DNA from: Clostridium sp. AM30-24
GTDB lineage: Bacteria; Bacillota; Clostridia; Lachnospirales; Lachnospiraceae
DNA length: 64,000 nucleotides
NCBI RefSeq assembly: GCF_003480435.1
Contig: NZ_QUJB01000012.1
Span: 23,212 to 87,211, forward strand
Reading direction: 5' to 3'
The notes under the pieces were generated by a model. That model was not told the DNA's origin and ran no database searches. It saw nothing but the letters and a program-made list of their open reading frames with translations. Below, one piece after another: positions 42,614 to 52,414 of the stretch (the stretch's first letter is position 1; each line of letters begins with the position of its first letter). A program made the translations under genes and the position numbers.

Positions 42614-45600
42614 CTGTTTCTGCTCTTTCTGTCTGCGTATTTCTTTCCAAGGATCAGAGCCAGAAATGCAGCGAGTGAAATTCCCGCGAGCAAGAGCCAC
42701 AGATGACCGTGGGTCACATCACCGGTCGCAGGGACATTTCTGTCCCGTTTTCTCGTATTGTTCATGTCTGTCTCTACCAGATCTTCGCTGTCAGACGTCG
42801 GATCTTCATTCGTCACAACAGGTTCCGATGGGACAATGATAGCTGAGTCTCTGTTTACCACTTCGTCTGTATCCGGATTGCCGGCAGTCTCAGACGGATT
42901 CTTATGATTCCCGGATACCCCGGTGTCATCATCCGTATCAACATCGGAACCACCGGTTCCGGAATGGTTTCCGGACGCTTTTCTCGTGTTCGTGATCACC
43001 CACTCATTTCCATCATGGGTCACAGAAACATCATATCCGCTGACGTTTTCCACTTCTCCGACGGTCCATACGTGATCATTCTCCAGATCCTTCCAGACAT
43101 ATCTCCAGCCCTGAGCCTGACTTACCGTCACAGCATCACCATAGGCTTCGCCGTCACGGTACAGCTGAAGCTTTACCGACTGTGGACGCCCCGCATATCC
43201 GGCATCTTCCCATACCTTGTTCGCCGTGATGGAAATTTTTTCCTGGACCGGGGGCTTCGGCTCCTCAGTTACCTGTTTATTCGTGATCGTACAGGTCGTA
43301 ACCGCCTGATCATCAGAAGTCTCCATGCGGATCGATCTTTCATATCCTTCCGGAACGTCGATCTCATCCAGCGTCCATTCTGCGGACGCGTCAAGATCTG
43401 TCCATGTAAACTGCCAGTTGTTATCCTCTGAGAGCGTCACTGTCCCGTAAGGAACCAGATCTTTATAAAGCTGGACATTTACAACAGCCGGACGTTTCGT
43501 GCTGTCCTGATCCTCCCAGACCTTCCTGACAGTCACGTTTTTCGCGGTCGGCGCATCGGAGGATTTCAGACGGTTTGTGATGATCCATTCATTATGTTCC
43601 ATATAGGCGGAAGCGATCTCATATTTCTCCGGGATTTCGGTCTCCGCAACTTCCCATTCCGTATTTTTATCGAGATTTGCCCAGGTGTATGACCAGATAC
43701 CATTGAGATCGGCACTTACCTCCACCGGTTTTCCCTGTGCTTCCAGACCCGCTCCCGTTTTCTTATAGAGCTGGAATCTGACCGTCTGCGGACGCAACTC
43801 GCTCTCATTGTCTGACCAGTGTTTTATAACTCTGACCGACGTGAGGGAAGCTTCGTTCACCCGGTTCATAAACTCCGGTGTTCCGCTTACGATACCGCCG
43901 CCGGGGATCCTGTAGGTAACGGCTGCCGCAAGCTTATATCCCTCAGAGGTCTCAACCTCTGTCACTTCAACGTCCGCCTCATAGACCAGTTCCGAATACT
44001 GGACATCCGCGTCTCCGTCATTCGCCTCCATGAGATAGTACGTGTAGGTTCCAGCCTCAGAATATTTGAGTTCCTGAAAATTAACTGCTGCCTGTGTGTT
44101 CTGGACCGACTGGATCTGGCGTCCGCTGGCATCCTTCAGATAGAAGGTGTATTTCTGCGCATCCGACGGAGTCGCGTTATTTACATACTTGAGCGCCTTG
44201 AGAAACACGGACACGCTTGACAGGTTTTTCTCATTCAGAATATCCGCCGATACCGTTTGATTTGCCCGGATCACAAAGTTACTTCCCTGTTCCTCCAGAA
44301 AATCTCCATTACAGGTCGAAATGTATCCATCTTTATTTGCTCCTGTCTCTGTCACCGTAAATTCGGTTCCCACCGGAAGACCGACACCGATCATGCTCTC
44401 TCCATGCTTCAGGATAAAGCTGGCAACGCCATCTGTAAATTCCATTCCGCCAAACATTCCGTTTAACAGCGGTTCTGAGGCATCTGAAACCTTCTGCGTT
44501 ACCGTAAATTCCCAGGATCTGGTTTGATCCCCCTGCGCTCCTGAAACGGTGTTGCTGACCTTTAAGGCACCTGTCGGTGTCTCGGCGTTTAAGATCGTCC
44601 AGGTTTTTCCCTGTTTCTGGTAGTTTACAAGGAATTCCCGATTCCCTGCCGTGCCGGCCGGATCCTGAAAAGAAACCTTGTTTCCTTCTTCGACCACGCT
44701 GCCAGTGCGGTCCAGCTCAACGACCCGGTAGGTATACGGTTCTGCCACATTGTCATTTTTATATAACGGCAGGTTCCCGGTTTCAGTCTTCCAGTTTCCT
44801 GCGGATGTCAGTTCGATCACTCCGCCGACCGGGCTGCTCACATTCTCCCACCCGGATCCATCGGCTGTTTTTCTCTGGATCTGTGCCTGAATCCTATCAG
44901 TCGGAGCCGTCTTGTCTCCCGTTGCCGTGAATAACCACTGTTTCCGGATCGTCCATTTTATATCCGCCGTCACAAAGTAAATATGCAGCGCATTGTTATC
45001 CTGCTGAAGATCCTGCAATTCTGTTGTGGATATCCTCCGGTCAATGAAATACCGGACAGTTCCGCGGTCCGTGTAATCTTTTCTGGCATTGTTTGTTCCT
45101 TTTAAAACTCCAAGAACGGCCTCTGAGAGTCCTCCCCCTGTTCCTGAATTCCACGCGTCTACAATGACTTTCGCGCCCTTGTTCGCCGTATGCGTCTCTG
45201 TATAGATTTCCTGTCCGTCTACATAATAGTGGACTGCATAGTTGATCGGAGCAGCTACATAGTTGCTTTCCCATACCGCCTGCAATGTAAAGACACTTCT
45301 CTGTTCGTTCTCATCCCAGCGGGAGCAGTCTGCCAGATTATGAAAGGTATCCGTCGTGAGATGCGTCATCTGCCCGGTCTTATAGACTGCGTTTTCTTTC
45401 ACGTTCCCCAGAGTTCCATCGCCGTTGACTGTGACGATCTGCCAGTGGTCAAATTCAAATTTTCCGCTCAGGTCTCTCGGGATCAAGGTAGAAATCGGCA
45501 CATACTGATTATTTACCGTATTGTAACCATTGGTACCTCCAGAATCAAAGCCGGGCATATTGACGATATTGGCGGAAGCCGGGGAGAGCAGGTTTCCGTT

Positions 45601-47514
45601 CCCGTCCGTCTGATCTCCGCCGGAAATATAAGCGACACCGACCTTCGTCGGGATTCCCTGAATCTCAAGGAGAACGACGCCCTGGGCATCGGAATGATTC
45701 ATATATTCTTTTAACCCGCCCGTTGTCCTGAAATAATAATATCCATCATAGGATGGCAGCCATTCCTGATAGCTCCGGATCACTACCGCCGCTTCAGGAC
45801 CGGAATAGGAAAGATACTCGATATAATTGTTATCACCGTTCTCATGCACATCGTTCTCCTGCAATGTACTCAGCGCGTCCTTCGGAAGGAGCCGGATATC
45901 CGGTTTTCCAAAGCCTGTGTCTGTCTTAAAACGGAAGGTATCGTTCCGGTACGCGTCGCCGCCTTTCCTGAGGATCAGGGTATCAGATTCCATCATGTGC
46001 CAGCCATCCGGTGAGGAAGGCGCGGTTCCGTTTACCGCGTACTGCGCAGTTCCTCCGGTAAGGCGGCGCACCACGATCTCTTTATGGCTGTGTCCAACCA
46101 TATTTCCGCCGGATACGGTGATATTTTCGTAGCAGTTGCTGATCGTAACCGTATAATCCCGAACTGCGGTGCTTCCGTTTTTCCCATCGTTGGAAGAAAC
46201 AGCAATCTTCACGACCGTTCCCGTCGACAGGGTCGTCGTTGCTGTCACTGTCTGCGTATCCGCCATTGTGACCATCGGAACCTCGATGGCCTCCCCGTTA
46301 AGCTCCAGCTGATCCATCTCGTAGGTAGCGCCGCCGGTAGACCATCCCTTAAATGTCCACACAAAAGAATCCCCACTTTGAAATGTCCCAGTCCAGGATT
46401 CCGGCACCGATCCCCAGATTCTGTGAGCATCCTTATTTGCGTACGCGGTCCCCTTCCAGTCTGCCGCGCTGAATGTAAAGGTATCCACCTTGCGGTACTT
46501 TACCCGGACTATCTGGTCCTTCGTCACCGAGCTTACCTCGTAAGTACCGTTTAAGATCATGGAAGACGGACTATCTTCTTTCAGAAGGATCTGGTCCGGG
46601 TTCTCCGGCTTCTTATAATAGCTCATCATCCTTCCAAGTGACGGATTCGATCCACGGAAGGGCACCTTCTCCCTAACGGAATCCACAACCTCGACCTCCG
46701 CCTGATACCCTCGCGGGATCTTTACTTTAAAGGTATAGCTTCCATTCTCCTCCACGACCTCCATGCGGTCTCCGCCGAACACCTCATCGGCAGTAAGATC
46801 GGAATTCGGTGCGTCCGTCCTCTCATTTTCCAGATCATAATGGATCTGGTACGAATTTTTATGGACGTACAGAAGATCGATCATCTCCCCGGGTTTCAGG
46901 ACCGAATAGGACGTACGGTCCGTATTCTTCTGGCTCGTCACATAGTACACATATTTAGTTCCGCCCACATTGGCGATCCCCACGTAATAAACCGGTGTAT
47001 TTCCAACGACCGCGCGGCGGTACATATGGTTCTGCTCATTGAAGAAGACCGTCTTCGGCGCTACATTTTCCAGTGCGCCCGGGGTCAGTTCCGTGAAACC
47101 CATTTTCTCCATCACATACGTCTTCAGCTCTGTATGATTCTGATTGTCCTCGTCATCCACGATGCAGGTAAAATCAATATACTTCTCTACACTGATCTTC
47201 TCCTGCGGTTCAATAGCACCGAGCCCCGTCAGAACTGCCTTTGTGAGTTTTCCCTCATCTGACAGTTTGTAGAGTTCTTCCTCTGTCATATCACTCGGAA
47301 TGGCATTCTTGTTATTTTTCTCCGGATCTGACGCTGTCGCCTTGCTTACCTTCACAGGGTCAGACGCGGTTGCCGTCTGCTCCTCACTCTGCTGTGTCCA
47401 TCCGTTCTCCGCGTTGTCCGCGTAGACCGTCACACCGCTGAATATCGTCGTCACTACCATCATCACAGAAAGTACCAACGCCATAAATCTAGTTTTTCTC
47501 ATCCTGTTCTTCAT
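42610..47514 (-). CDS. Large Cna-B/pilin-type surface protein with VPATGD sorting signal
   Basis: 1634 residues. A signal peptide (1 to about 32, cut after VYA) is followed by TATASDP and ATASDP segments (47-64). The large N-terminal and central region (about 80-970) is of unknown fold. Near 980 a DUF7601-like segment (TGALKVSNTVSG) and near 1100 a Spy0128/FctA-type pilin isopeptide-linkage domain (FYLKDASG, GTYTYYLME) follow. Three Cna-B repeats start near 1226, 1325 and 1425, each ending in WxITN or CTITN. A linker leads to VPATGD (about 1591-1596), a hydrophobic helix and the basic tail KKYADRKSRNR. The last domains are expected to form isopeptide bonds. ATG 47514 has GAGGAG upstream. Wall-anchored adhesin or pilus subunit. 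Confidence 0.92.
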   Translation of the reverse strand: MKNRMRKTRFMALVLSVMMVVTTIFSGVTVYADNAENGWTQQSEEQTATASDPVKVSKATASDPEKNNKNAIPSDMTEEELYKLSDEGKLTKAVLTGLGAIEPQEKISVEKYIDFTCIVDDEDNQNHTELKTYVMEKMGFTELTPGALENVAPKTVFFNEQNHMYRRAVVGNTPVYYVGIANVGGTKYVYYVTSQKNTDRTSYSVLKPGEMIDLLYVHKNSYQIHYDLENERTDAPNSDLTADEVFGGDRMEVVEENGSYTFKVKIPRGYQAEVEVVDSVREKVPFRGSNPSLGRMMSYYKKPENPDQILLKEDSPSSMILNGTYEVSSVTKDQIVRVKYRKVDTFTFSAADWKGTAYANKDAHRIWGSVPESWTGTFQSGDSFVWTFKGWSTGGATYEMDQLELNGEAIEVPMVTMADTQTVTATTTLSTGTVVKIAVSSNDGKNGSTAVRDYTVTISNCYENITVSGGNMVGHSHKEIVVRRLTGGTAQYAVNGTAPSSPDGWHMMESDTLILRKGGDAYRNDTFRFKTDTGFGKPDIRLLPKDALSTLQENDVHENGDNNYIEYLSYSGPEAAVVIRSYQEWLPSYDGYYYFRTTGGLKEYMNHSDAQGVVLLEIQGIPTKVGVAYISGGDQTDGNGNLLSPASANIVNMPGFDSGGTNGYNTVNNQYVPISTLIPRDLSGKFEFDHWQIVTVNGDGTLGNVKENAVYKTGQMTHLTTDTFHNLADCSRWDENEQRSVFTLQAVWESNYVAAPINYAVHYYVDGQEIYTETHTANKGAKVIVDAWNSGTGGGLSEAVLGVLKGTNNARKDYTDRGTVRYFIDRRISTTELQDLQQDNNALHIYFVTADIKWTIRKQWLFTATGDKTAPTDRIQAQIQRKTADGSGWENVSSPVGGVIELTSAGNWKTETGNLPLYKNDNVAEPYTYRVVELDRTGSVVEEGNKVSFQDPAGTAGNREFLVNYQKQGKTWTILNAETPTGALKVSNTVSGAQGDQTRSWEFTVTQKVSDASEPLLNGMFGGMEFTDGVASFILKHGESMIGVGLPVGTEFTVTETGANKDGYISTCNGDFLEEQGSNFVIRANQTVSADILNEKNLSSVSVFLKALKYVNNATPSDAQKYTFYLKDASGRQIQSVQNTQAAVNFQELKYSEAGTYTYYLMEANDGDADVQYSELVYEADVEVTEVETSEGYKLAAAVTYRIPGGGIVSGTPEFMNRVNEASLTSVRVIKHWSDNESELRPQTVRFQLYKKTGAGLEAQGKPVEVSADLNGIWSYTWANLDKNTEWEVAETEIPEKYEIASAYMEHNEWIITNRLKSSDAPTAKNVTVRKVWEDQDSTKRPAVVNVQLYKDLVPYGTVTLSEDNNWQFTWTDLDASAEWTLDEIDVPEGYERSIRMETSDDQAVTTCTITNKQVTEEPKPPVQEKISITANKVWEDAGYAGRPQSVKLQLYRDGEAYGDAVTVSQAQGWRYVWKDLENDHVWTVGEVENVSGYDVSVTHDGNEWVITNTRKASGNHSGTGGSDVDTDDDTGVSGNHKNPSETAGNPDTDEVVNRDSAIIVPSEPVVTNEDPTSDSEDLVETDMNNTRKRDRNVPATGDVTHGHLWLLLAGISLAAFLALILGKKYADRKSRNR

Positions 47515-47585
47515 TTCCGTCTCTCCTCTATCGTACCAGACTATCAATTAAAAGGTGCCAATTACAATGTCAATGAAACGTTTTT

Positions 47586-48941
47586 CTAAGTCGTCTTTTC
47601 CTTAAGCTCTCTCCCGATCTTTTTTATCACAAAGAGATACGAGACGCCCGTAAATACCGCCGCAGCGATCCATGCCGCCGGATCAGCGAAACAGGCGAGC
47701 GGATAGCTCAAAAGCTTCATCGCCGCCACGGAGACGATCAGTCTCGCGATGAGTTCCGATACACCTCCCATCATCGGCAGGAATCCATATCCGCAGCCCT
47801 GCATGATATTGCGGAAAATAAAGATCGTGCAGAGAGGCAGGAAGAAGGCTGCTGTCATATGGCAGTACGTTTCCGCCCAGGGCATCATCGCTGAAATGTC
47901 TACGTCCCCAGTAAAGAAAAGTCCGAGACATGGTCTGAGCAGTGCACACATGAGCAATGCTACCGCGACAGAATACACAAACTCCGCGAGAAGCGCTGCC
48001 TTTACACCCGCCTTGATCCGCTTTACATCCCCACATCCGTAGTTCTGTCCGCCGTAGGTCGCCATCGTCTGACCCATGGCGATCATGCCCTGGATCACAA
48101 GACTCTGGAGCTTCGCCGCAGCCGTATAGGCCGCAACCGCCACGGAACCAAACAGATTGATCGCCGACTGCATGATCATGGTTCCCGATGCAGTGATCGC
48201 GAACTGGAACGCCATCGGGATCCCGGCCGCAAGCTGGTTTCTCGTGTCATTTCCGTGGATCTTCCAGTGTTCCCTATCAGGCTTTAAGGATGGAACCTTA
48301 ACCCAGATATATCCCGCGCAGAGTACCGCCGAGATCGCCTGGGACAGATTCGTCGCCCAGGCTGCCCCAGCTACGCCCATACCGCCTCGGATAATAAAAA
48401 GCAGATCCAGCCCCACGTTCAGGCAGGCGGAAAATATCAAGAAAAAGAGTGGAACCTGACTGTTTCCCACCGCCCGCAGATATGCGGAAAACAGGTTGTA
48501 AAAGATATTTGCCGTGAGTCCGATGCTGATTCCCATAATGTACGTATAGGCGTCCTGAAAGATATCTGACGGCGTATTCATCAGGTGCAAAAGCGGGTTC
48601 ATGATCGACACACAGACCAGTGTCAGGATGACCGCTGCGATCACCGCCAGGATCATTCCGTTTGCCACGCTGCGTTTCACACCTTTTTCATCCCCTGCCC
48701 CATACCGTTGGGCGGTAAGGATCGAAAAACCGGCAGTGATTCCCTGAGCAAAGCCGGTCGCCAGAAACATGATCGTTCCGGTGGATCCGACCGCCGCCAG
48801 CGCCCCGGCACCGACGTAGCGGCCGACGATGATCGTGTCCGCCATATTATAAAGCTGCTGGAAGATATTTCCGATCACCAACGGGATCGTAAATTGCAAA
48901 ATCACCGGCAGCGGTTTTCCTTTTGTCATATCGAGCTGCAT
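47586..48941 (-). CDS. MATE family efflux transporter
   Basis: A 451-residue membrane protein with about 12 transmembrane segments and the two-fold repeat of MATE exporters (opening PLPVILQFTIPLVIGNIFQQ, then NMADTIIVGRYVG and YGGQNYGCGDVKRI at the start of the second half). Members use Na+ or H+ gradients to export cationic drugs and metabolites. ATG 48941 (MQLDMTKGKPLP) is chosen over a start 13 codons upstream because AAGGA lies 8 bases before it and the family opens with DMTxGxP. Monocistronic. Confidence 0.93.
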   Translation of the reverse strand: MQLDMTKGKPLPVILQFTIPLVIGNIFQQLYNMADTIIVGRYVGAGALAAVGSTGTIMFLATGFAQGITAGFSILTAQRYGAGDEKGVKRSVANGMILAVIAAVILTLVCVSIMNPLLHLMNTPSDIFQDAYTYIMGISIGLTANIFYNLFSAYLRAVGNSQVPLFFLIFSACLNVGLDLLFIIRGGMGVAGAAWATNLSQAISAVLCAGYIWVKVPSLKPDREHWKIHGNDTRNQLAAGIPMAFQFAITASGTMIMQSAINLFGSVAVAAYTAAAKLQSLVIQGMIAMGQTMATYGGQNYGCGDVKRIKAGVKAALLAEFVYSVAVALLMCALLRPCLGLFFTGDVDISAMMPWAETYCHMTAAFFLPLCTIFIFRNIMQGCGYGFLPMMGGVSELIARLIVSVAAMKLLSYPLACFADPAAWIAAAVFTGVSYLFVIKKIGRELKEKTT

Positions 48942-49036
48942 GCTGTTGATCCTTTCTATAAAAAGAATGTGCCTTGGCACATGCTCGCGCCTCGCGCGGT
49001 CGCTTGCGACAATCTACATCTTCGTGCGAGTACACA

Positions 49037-49062
49037 AAAAATGCCTGACTGATATCAGCCAG
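49037..49062 (-). terminator. Terminator of the antiporter/kinase operon
   Basis: Minus strand ATGCCTGG-loop-CAGGCAT followed by TTTTTTG. Confidence 0.7.
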
Positions 49063-49123
49063 GCATCAAAATCATAATTTGTCGTGTCCTGCAAACAGGC
49101 CGACAGCACATTTTATTTGGAGA

Positions 49124-50167
49124 TCATTCCGATTTTTTCTTATCCTTATCGCGACCGATCATTCTCAGAATAAAATCGACAGTACCGTCAATTCCGTAGC
49201 TTGCGCTGTTGATACAGAGATCGTAGTTGTTCGCGTTTCCCCAGCTTCTTCCGGTATAGAAATTGTAATAATGCGCGTGTTTTTTGTCAAGCTTTTTCAG
49301 GAAATGACGCGCTTTTTTCCGGTCGAGACCGGCATTTACCTCGATCGCGCGGTGGATCCTCTGCTCGATCGGTGCGGTGATATAGATACTGATGTGCGGG
49401 ATCCCATTATTAGTCAGGATCGCATCGGCACAGCGGCCCATGATAATGAAGTCCTCTTTCTTCGCCATATCACAGATCAGGTCGCTCTGGTTGAAGAAGA
49501 CGGCATCCTGACGGCTCAGACCGTGGTAACGGCTGAAATATTTGATATGGTCTTTCAGGGACATATGGGTCACGGCCTCAAACTCGCTCGCCGGGCTCTG
49601 CTGCAGTTCCTCAGAGACGTGGGCATATCCCGATGCGTCACGGATCGTCTTATCCTTTTCCGCGTCGAGACGCTTTAATACTGCCTCGAAAATATCAGCA
49701 TCGTAGTAGTTAATGTGAAGCTTATCCGCAAGCTTGAAGCCAACATCGATTCCGCCGCTTCCGTATGTCCAGCTGATGCAGATGATCAGATGATCATCAT
49801 TTGAGAAACGGTTTGCGACGTTGAAGCTGTTTAACTTCGCAAGGATCGGATCGATGACATCGCCGCTCGCGAAGCTTGTCGGAAGACTCATGACCTCATT
49901 GAGGATGCGGTTGTACTCGGTCATACACATCGCGCGTTCTTCTTTATCCTCGATGGTACGGGCCATGTTCGCGATCAATCCAAGCTCGCTGCGGACTAAA
50001 TGTCCCTGCGGTCTTGTGGTCAGAAGCTCTGTGAGCTCATTCACACAGCGCTCTCTGTCACGGTTGAAAACACGTCCCAGGGAGGAACCCAGGTGGACAT
50101 AGACCTCCGCGTCCAGATCGTAGATATGTTCTGCCAGTTCTTTGATTTCTTCTTTCGTTGCAGCCAT
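49124..50167 (-). CDS. Cytidylate kinase-like family protein with N-terminal extension
   Basis: 347 residues. The C-terminal two thirds (about 125-335) is a cytidylate-kinase-like P-loop fold of the AAA_26 family (IICISWTYGSGGIDVGFKLAD with a GSGG nucleotide loop, FIIMGRCADAIL, VFNSYIT-like ISIYITAPIEQRI). The first 120 residues are helical and not part of the kinase fold. These proteins are distinct from Cmk; their substrate is not known. GGAGG precedes the ATG and the gene starts 15 bases after the antiporter stop, so the two are co-transcribed. Confidence 0.88.
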   Translation of the reverse strand: MAATKEEIKELAEHIYDLDAEVYVHLGSSLGRVFNRDRERCVNELTELLTTRPQGHLVRSELGLIANMARTIEDKEERAMCMTEYNRILNEVMSLPTSFASGDVIDPILAKLNSFNVANRFSNDDHLIICISWTYGSGGIDVGFKLADKLHINYYDADIFEAVLKRLDAEKDKTIRDASGYAHVSEELQQSPASEFEAVTHMSLKDHIKYFSRYHGLSRQDAVFFNQSDLICDMAKKEDFIIMGRCADAILTNNGIPHISIYITAPIEQRIHRAIEVNAGLDRKKARHFLKKLDKKHAHYYNFYTGRSWGNANNYDLCINSASYGIDGTVDFILRMIGRDKDKKKSE

Positions 50168-50182
50168 ATTTCCTCCCCCTTC

Positions 50183-51628
50183 CTATAAAAAGAATACCAG
50201 AGTATCCACAATGAATACCGGAACAAGAATTCCAAAGGACCAGATCAGGTATCCGAAGAATGAAGGCATCCGGATACCGTTCTCATCCGCAATGGATTTG
50301 ACCATGAAGTTCGGCGCGTTACCGATATATGTATTCGCGCCCATAAATACAGCACCACAGGAGATCGCTTCCAGCATCTTGATCGGAACGGTTCCAAGAG
50401 CCGTCGCCATACCCTGTGTAAGTCCCAGAGCACCGGCTGTCGTGAGGAATACCAGGTAAGTCGGTGTATTGTCGAGGAAGCTCGATAACAGACCGGTTGC
50501 CCAGAACATTTCAAACGGTTTCGTGATTCCGAGCTCCGCACCGTTTGCTTTTAAGATCATAAGAGCCGGCTGCATTGTAATAAAGATGCCGACGAAGAGA
50601 ACTGCGACCTCGTGGATCGCGCCCCAGGTAAAGTGGTTTTCACGGCGGATCGAAACATTCGTCGTCTTAAAGGACAGGAATGCGGATAACAGGATGATCA
50701 CGCACTCGATGATTGCCGGATAAGTCAGTGTCACTTCACCGAAAATGTGGATTCCAAGGACATTTCCCGCCGCATCCTGGAACATCGGCATGGACGGCAG
50801 GGTACCGCTTAAGATAACAGCGATCACGATCATAATGATAAAGATCAGGTTGTGGCCGCCGCGGATCTTCACCTCAGTACCAGGTTTGCTGATATCAGGT
50901 TTTAAGCCTGCCGCGATATCTTTTCTGTATGCCCTCATATCAAAATGATAGAAGATGAACAGCAGGATGATCATATTGAAGATCAGGATCGGTAAAAGCT
51001 TTAAGCTCCAGAAGAACGGAACCCCCCGCATGAATCCCATGAGCAGAGGCGGGTCGCCGATCGGAGTCAAGCAGCCGCCCATATTTGATACCATAAAGAT
51101 AAAGAAGATCACGATATGACGTCTTCTCTTTCTCCATGCGTTCATCTTGATGATCGGACGGATCATTAACATGCTGGCACCGGTGGTTCCGATCCAGCTG
51201 GATAACAGGGTTCCGAGTGCCAGAAGTCCCACATTGATCCTCGGGGAACCAGCGAGATCACCTGACAGGGTAATATTACCGGACACACAGAACAATCCGA
51301 AAAGAAGGACGATGAATGTCAGGTAGTCGTTTATGATACATTCCAGTGTCGTCTCCGCCGCCTTCGGCACACCGTACTTCACGGCGAACGGGATCAGGAA
51401 CAGCAGGGACCAGAACACAACTGCGTGCGGCTGGTGCGCCTCCCACCACTCTGCTTTGACAAGCGGAAGGACCGCGATACAGAGCAGGAGTCCTGCAAAT
51501 GGAATACAAAGCCATAACGGCGTCTGCGCTGCCGCCCCGGCAGCCTCTGGTTCTGCCGCAAGCGCTGTAACTGCAGTCTGGTTTAAGACCGCCAGAAGTC
51601 CTGCGCAGAATGCAAATAATTTCTTCAT
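50183..51628 (-). CDS. Na+/H+ antiporter-like ion transporter (NhaD/ArsB superfamily)
   Basis: A 481-residue membrane protein. An N-terminal signal-like helix is followed by an Ala-rich loop and about 11-12 transmembrane segments. Conserved elements of the ion-transporter superfamily are SNMGGCLTPIGDPPLLMGF and SSFLDNTPTYLVFL, with GANTYIGNAPNFMVK near the C-terminus. The likely role is Na+/H+ exchange, or transport of a carboxylate such as citrate. GGAGG precedes the ATG. It is the promoter-proximal gene of a two-gene operon with the kinase-like gene. Confidence 0.88.
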   Translation of the reverse strand: MKKLFAFCAGLLAVLNQTAVTALAAEPEAAGAAAQTPLWLCIPFAGLLLCIAVLPLVKAEWWEAHQPHAVVFWSLLFLIPFAVKYGVPKAAETTLECIINDYLTFIVLLFGLFCVSGNITLSGDLAGSPRINVGLLALGTLLSSWIGTTGASMLMIRPIIKMNAWRKRRRHIVIFFIFMVSNMGGCLTPIGDPPLLMGFMRGVPFFWSLKLLPILIFNMIILLFIFYHFDMRAYRKDIAAGLKPDISKPGTEVKIRGGHNLIFIIMIVIAVILSGTLPSMPMFQDAAGNVLGIHIFGEVTLTYPAIIECVIILLSAFLSFKTTNVSIRRENHFTWGAIHEVAVLFVGIFITMQPALMILKANGAELGITKPFEMFWATGLLSSFLDNTPTYLVFLTTAGALGLTQGMATALGTVPIKMLEAISCGAVFMGANTYIGNAPNFMVKSIADENGIRMPSFFGYLIWSFGILVPVFIVDTLVFFL

Positions 51629-51694
51629 GGGTAAACCTCCATGTAATCAGCTTTTATGAGCCATTACTCTTTTTTTCGCTCAACACGGCTACTG

Positions 51695-51723
51695 ATTATA
51701 GCAACTTTCCCGCACAAATACAA
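51695..51723 (-). promoter_or_regulatory. Promoter of the antiporter operon
   Basis: Minus-strand -35 TTGTAT (51718-51723), 17-base spacer, -10 TATAAT (51695-51700). Confidence 0.75.
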
Positions 51724-51957
51724 GTACGATTCTTCCAAATAATTGCCAAATTTTCGCTCAGAAAATCAGCACTTTTGCCAAAATGGAATATATTTCGTAT
51801 TATGAAATTTCAGACAATAAGATTTTATCTCATTTATTTTACGACGGTAAAGCATTGGTCTGGCAGACCGCCGCATTCCGTTTTTCTGCGCCATGTACTG
51901 CTCTTTTCGCAGTTTTTCACGCCCGGTGAGAACGCCGTAATCGGTCTTCTATAAAGT

Positions 51958-52014
51958 GAAAAAAGCAGCACGGTCATTTGATCGATGGATGATCAGATAC
52001 CGAAACTGCTTTTG
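51958..52014 (-). terminator. Terminator of azlCD
   Basis: AAAAGCAG and CTGCTTTT arms around a loop with GATCATCCATCGATC pairing; minus-strand T-run TTTTTTC at the end. Confidence 0.65.
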
Positions 52015-52047
52015 TTTTATTAAATATATGTGTTTTATGTATTTTTG

Positions 52048-52356
52048 CTACACTAAGAAAAATTCCGTAATGAATACCATCGCACAGCAGATCACCGCAA
52101 CGGACAGGAGACTTCTTCCGCACCACGCCGCGATGATTCCGATGACCAGCGCCAGCGCCGCCGACACCGTACTGTTTGTGGCGGAGAGGATCGCCGGGAA
52201 CGTCATAACAGCTAACGTCACATATGGGACGTAATATAAGAATGACTGGATAAACTGATTTTTGATCGGTTTCCGGATCAATGTGAGCGGCAGGACACGG
52301 ATCAGGTAAGAGACCCCCGCCATCACCGCAATATAGAGATAAATATTCTTTTCCAT
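52048..52356 (-). CDS. azlD: AzlD domain branched-chain amino acid export subunit
   Basis: A 102-residue protein with four hydrophobic helices (VMAGVSYLIRVLPLTLIRKP, LALVIGIIAAWCGRSLLSV). AzlD is the small partner of AzlC; together they export branched-chain amino acids or their analogues. It starts 58 bases after azlC, and the operon ends in a hairpin at 51958-52014. Confidence 0.92.
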   Translation of the reverse strand: MEKNIYLYIAVMAGVSYLIRVLPLTLIRKPIKNQFIQSFLYYVPYVTLAVMTFPAILSATNSTVSAALALVIGIIAAWCGRSLLSVAVICCAMVFITEFFLV

Positions 52357-52414
52357 GTTTTTTCTGTATTCCTTCTTAATTTAACAAGACAGTTTTCAAA
52401 AACTTCTTTTTCTT

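Larger units (their letters stand above)
51629..52047. other. Intergenic region between azlD and the antiporter operon
   Basis: Contains the antiporter promoter (51695-51723) and the azlCD terminator (51958-52014). The stretch between them, about 51730-51950, is A/T-rich with nothing recognised. Confidence 0.6.
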
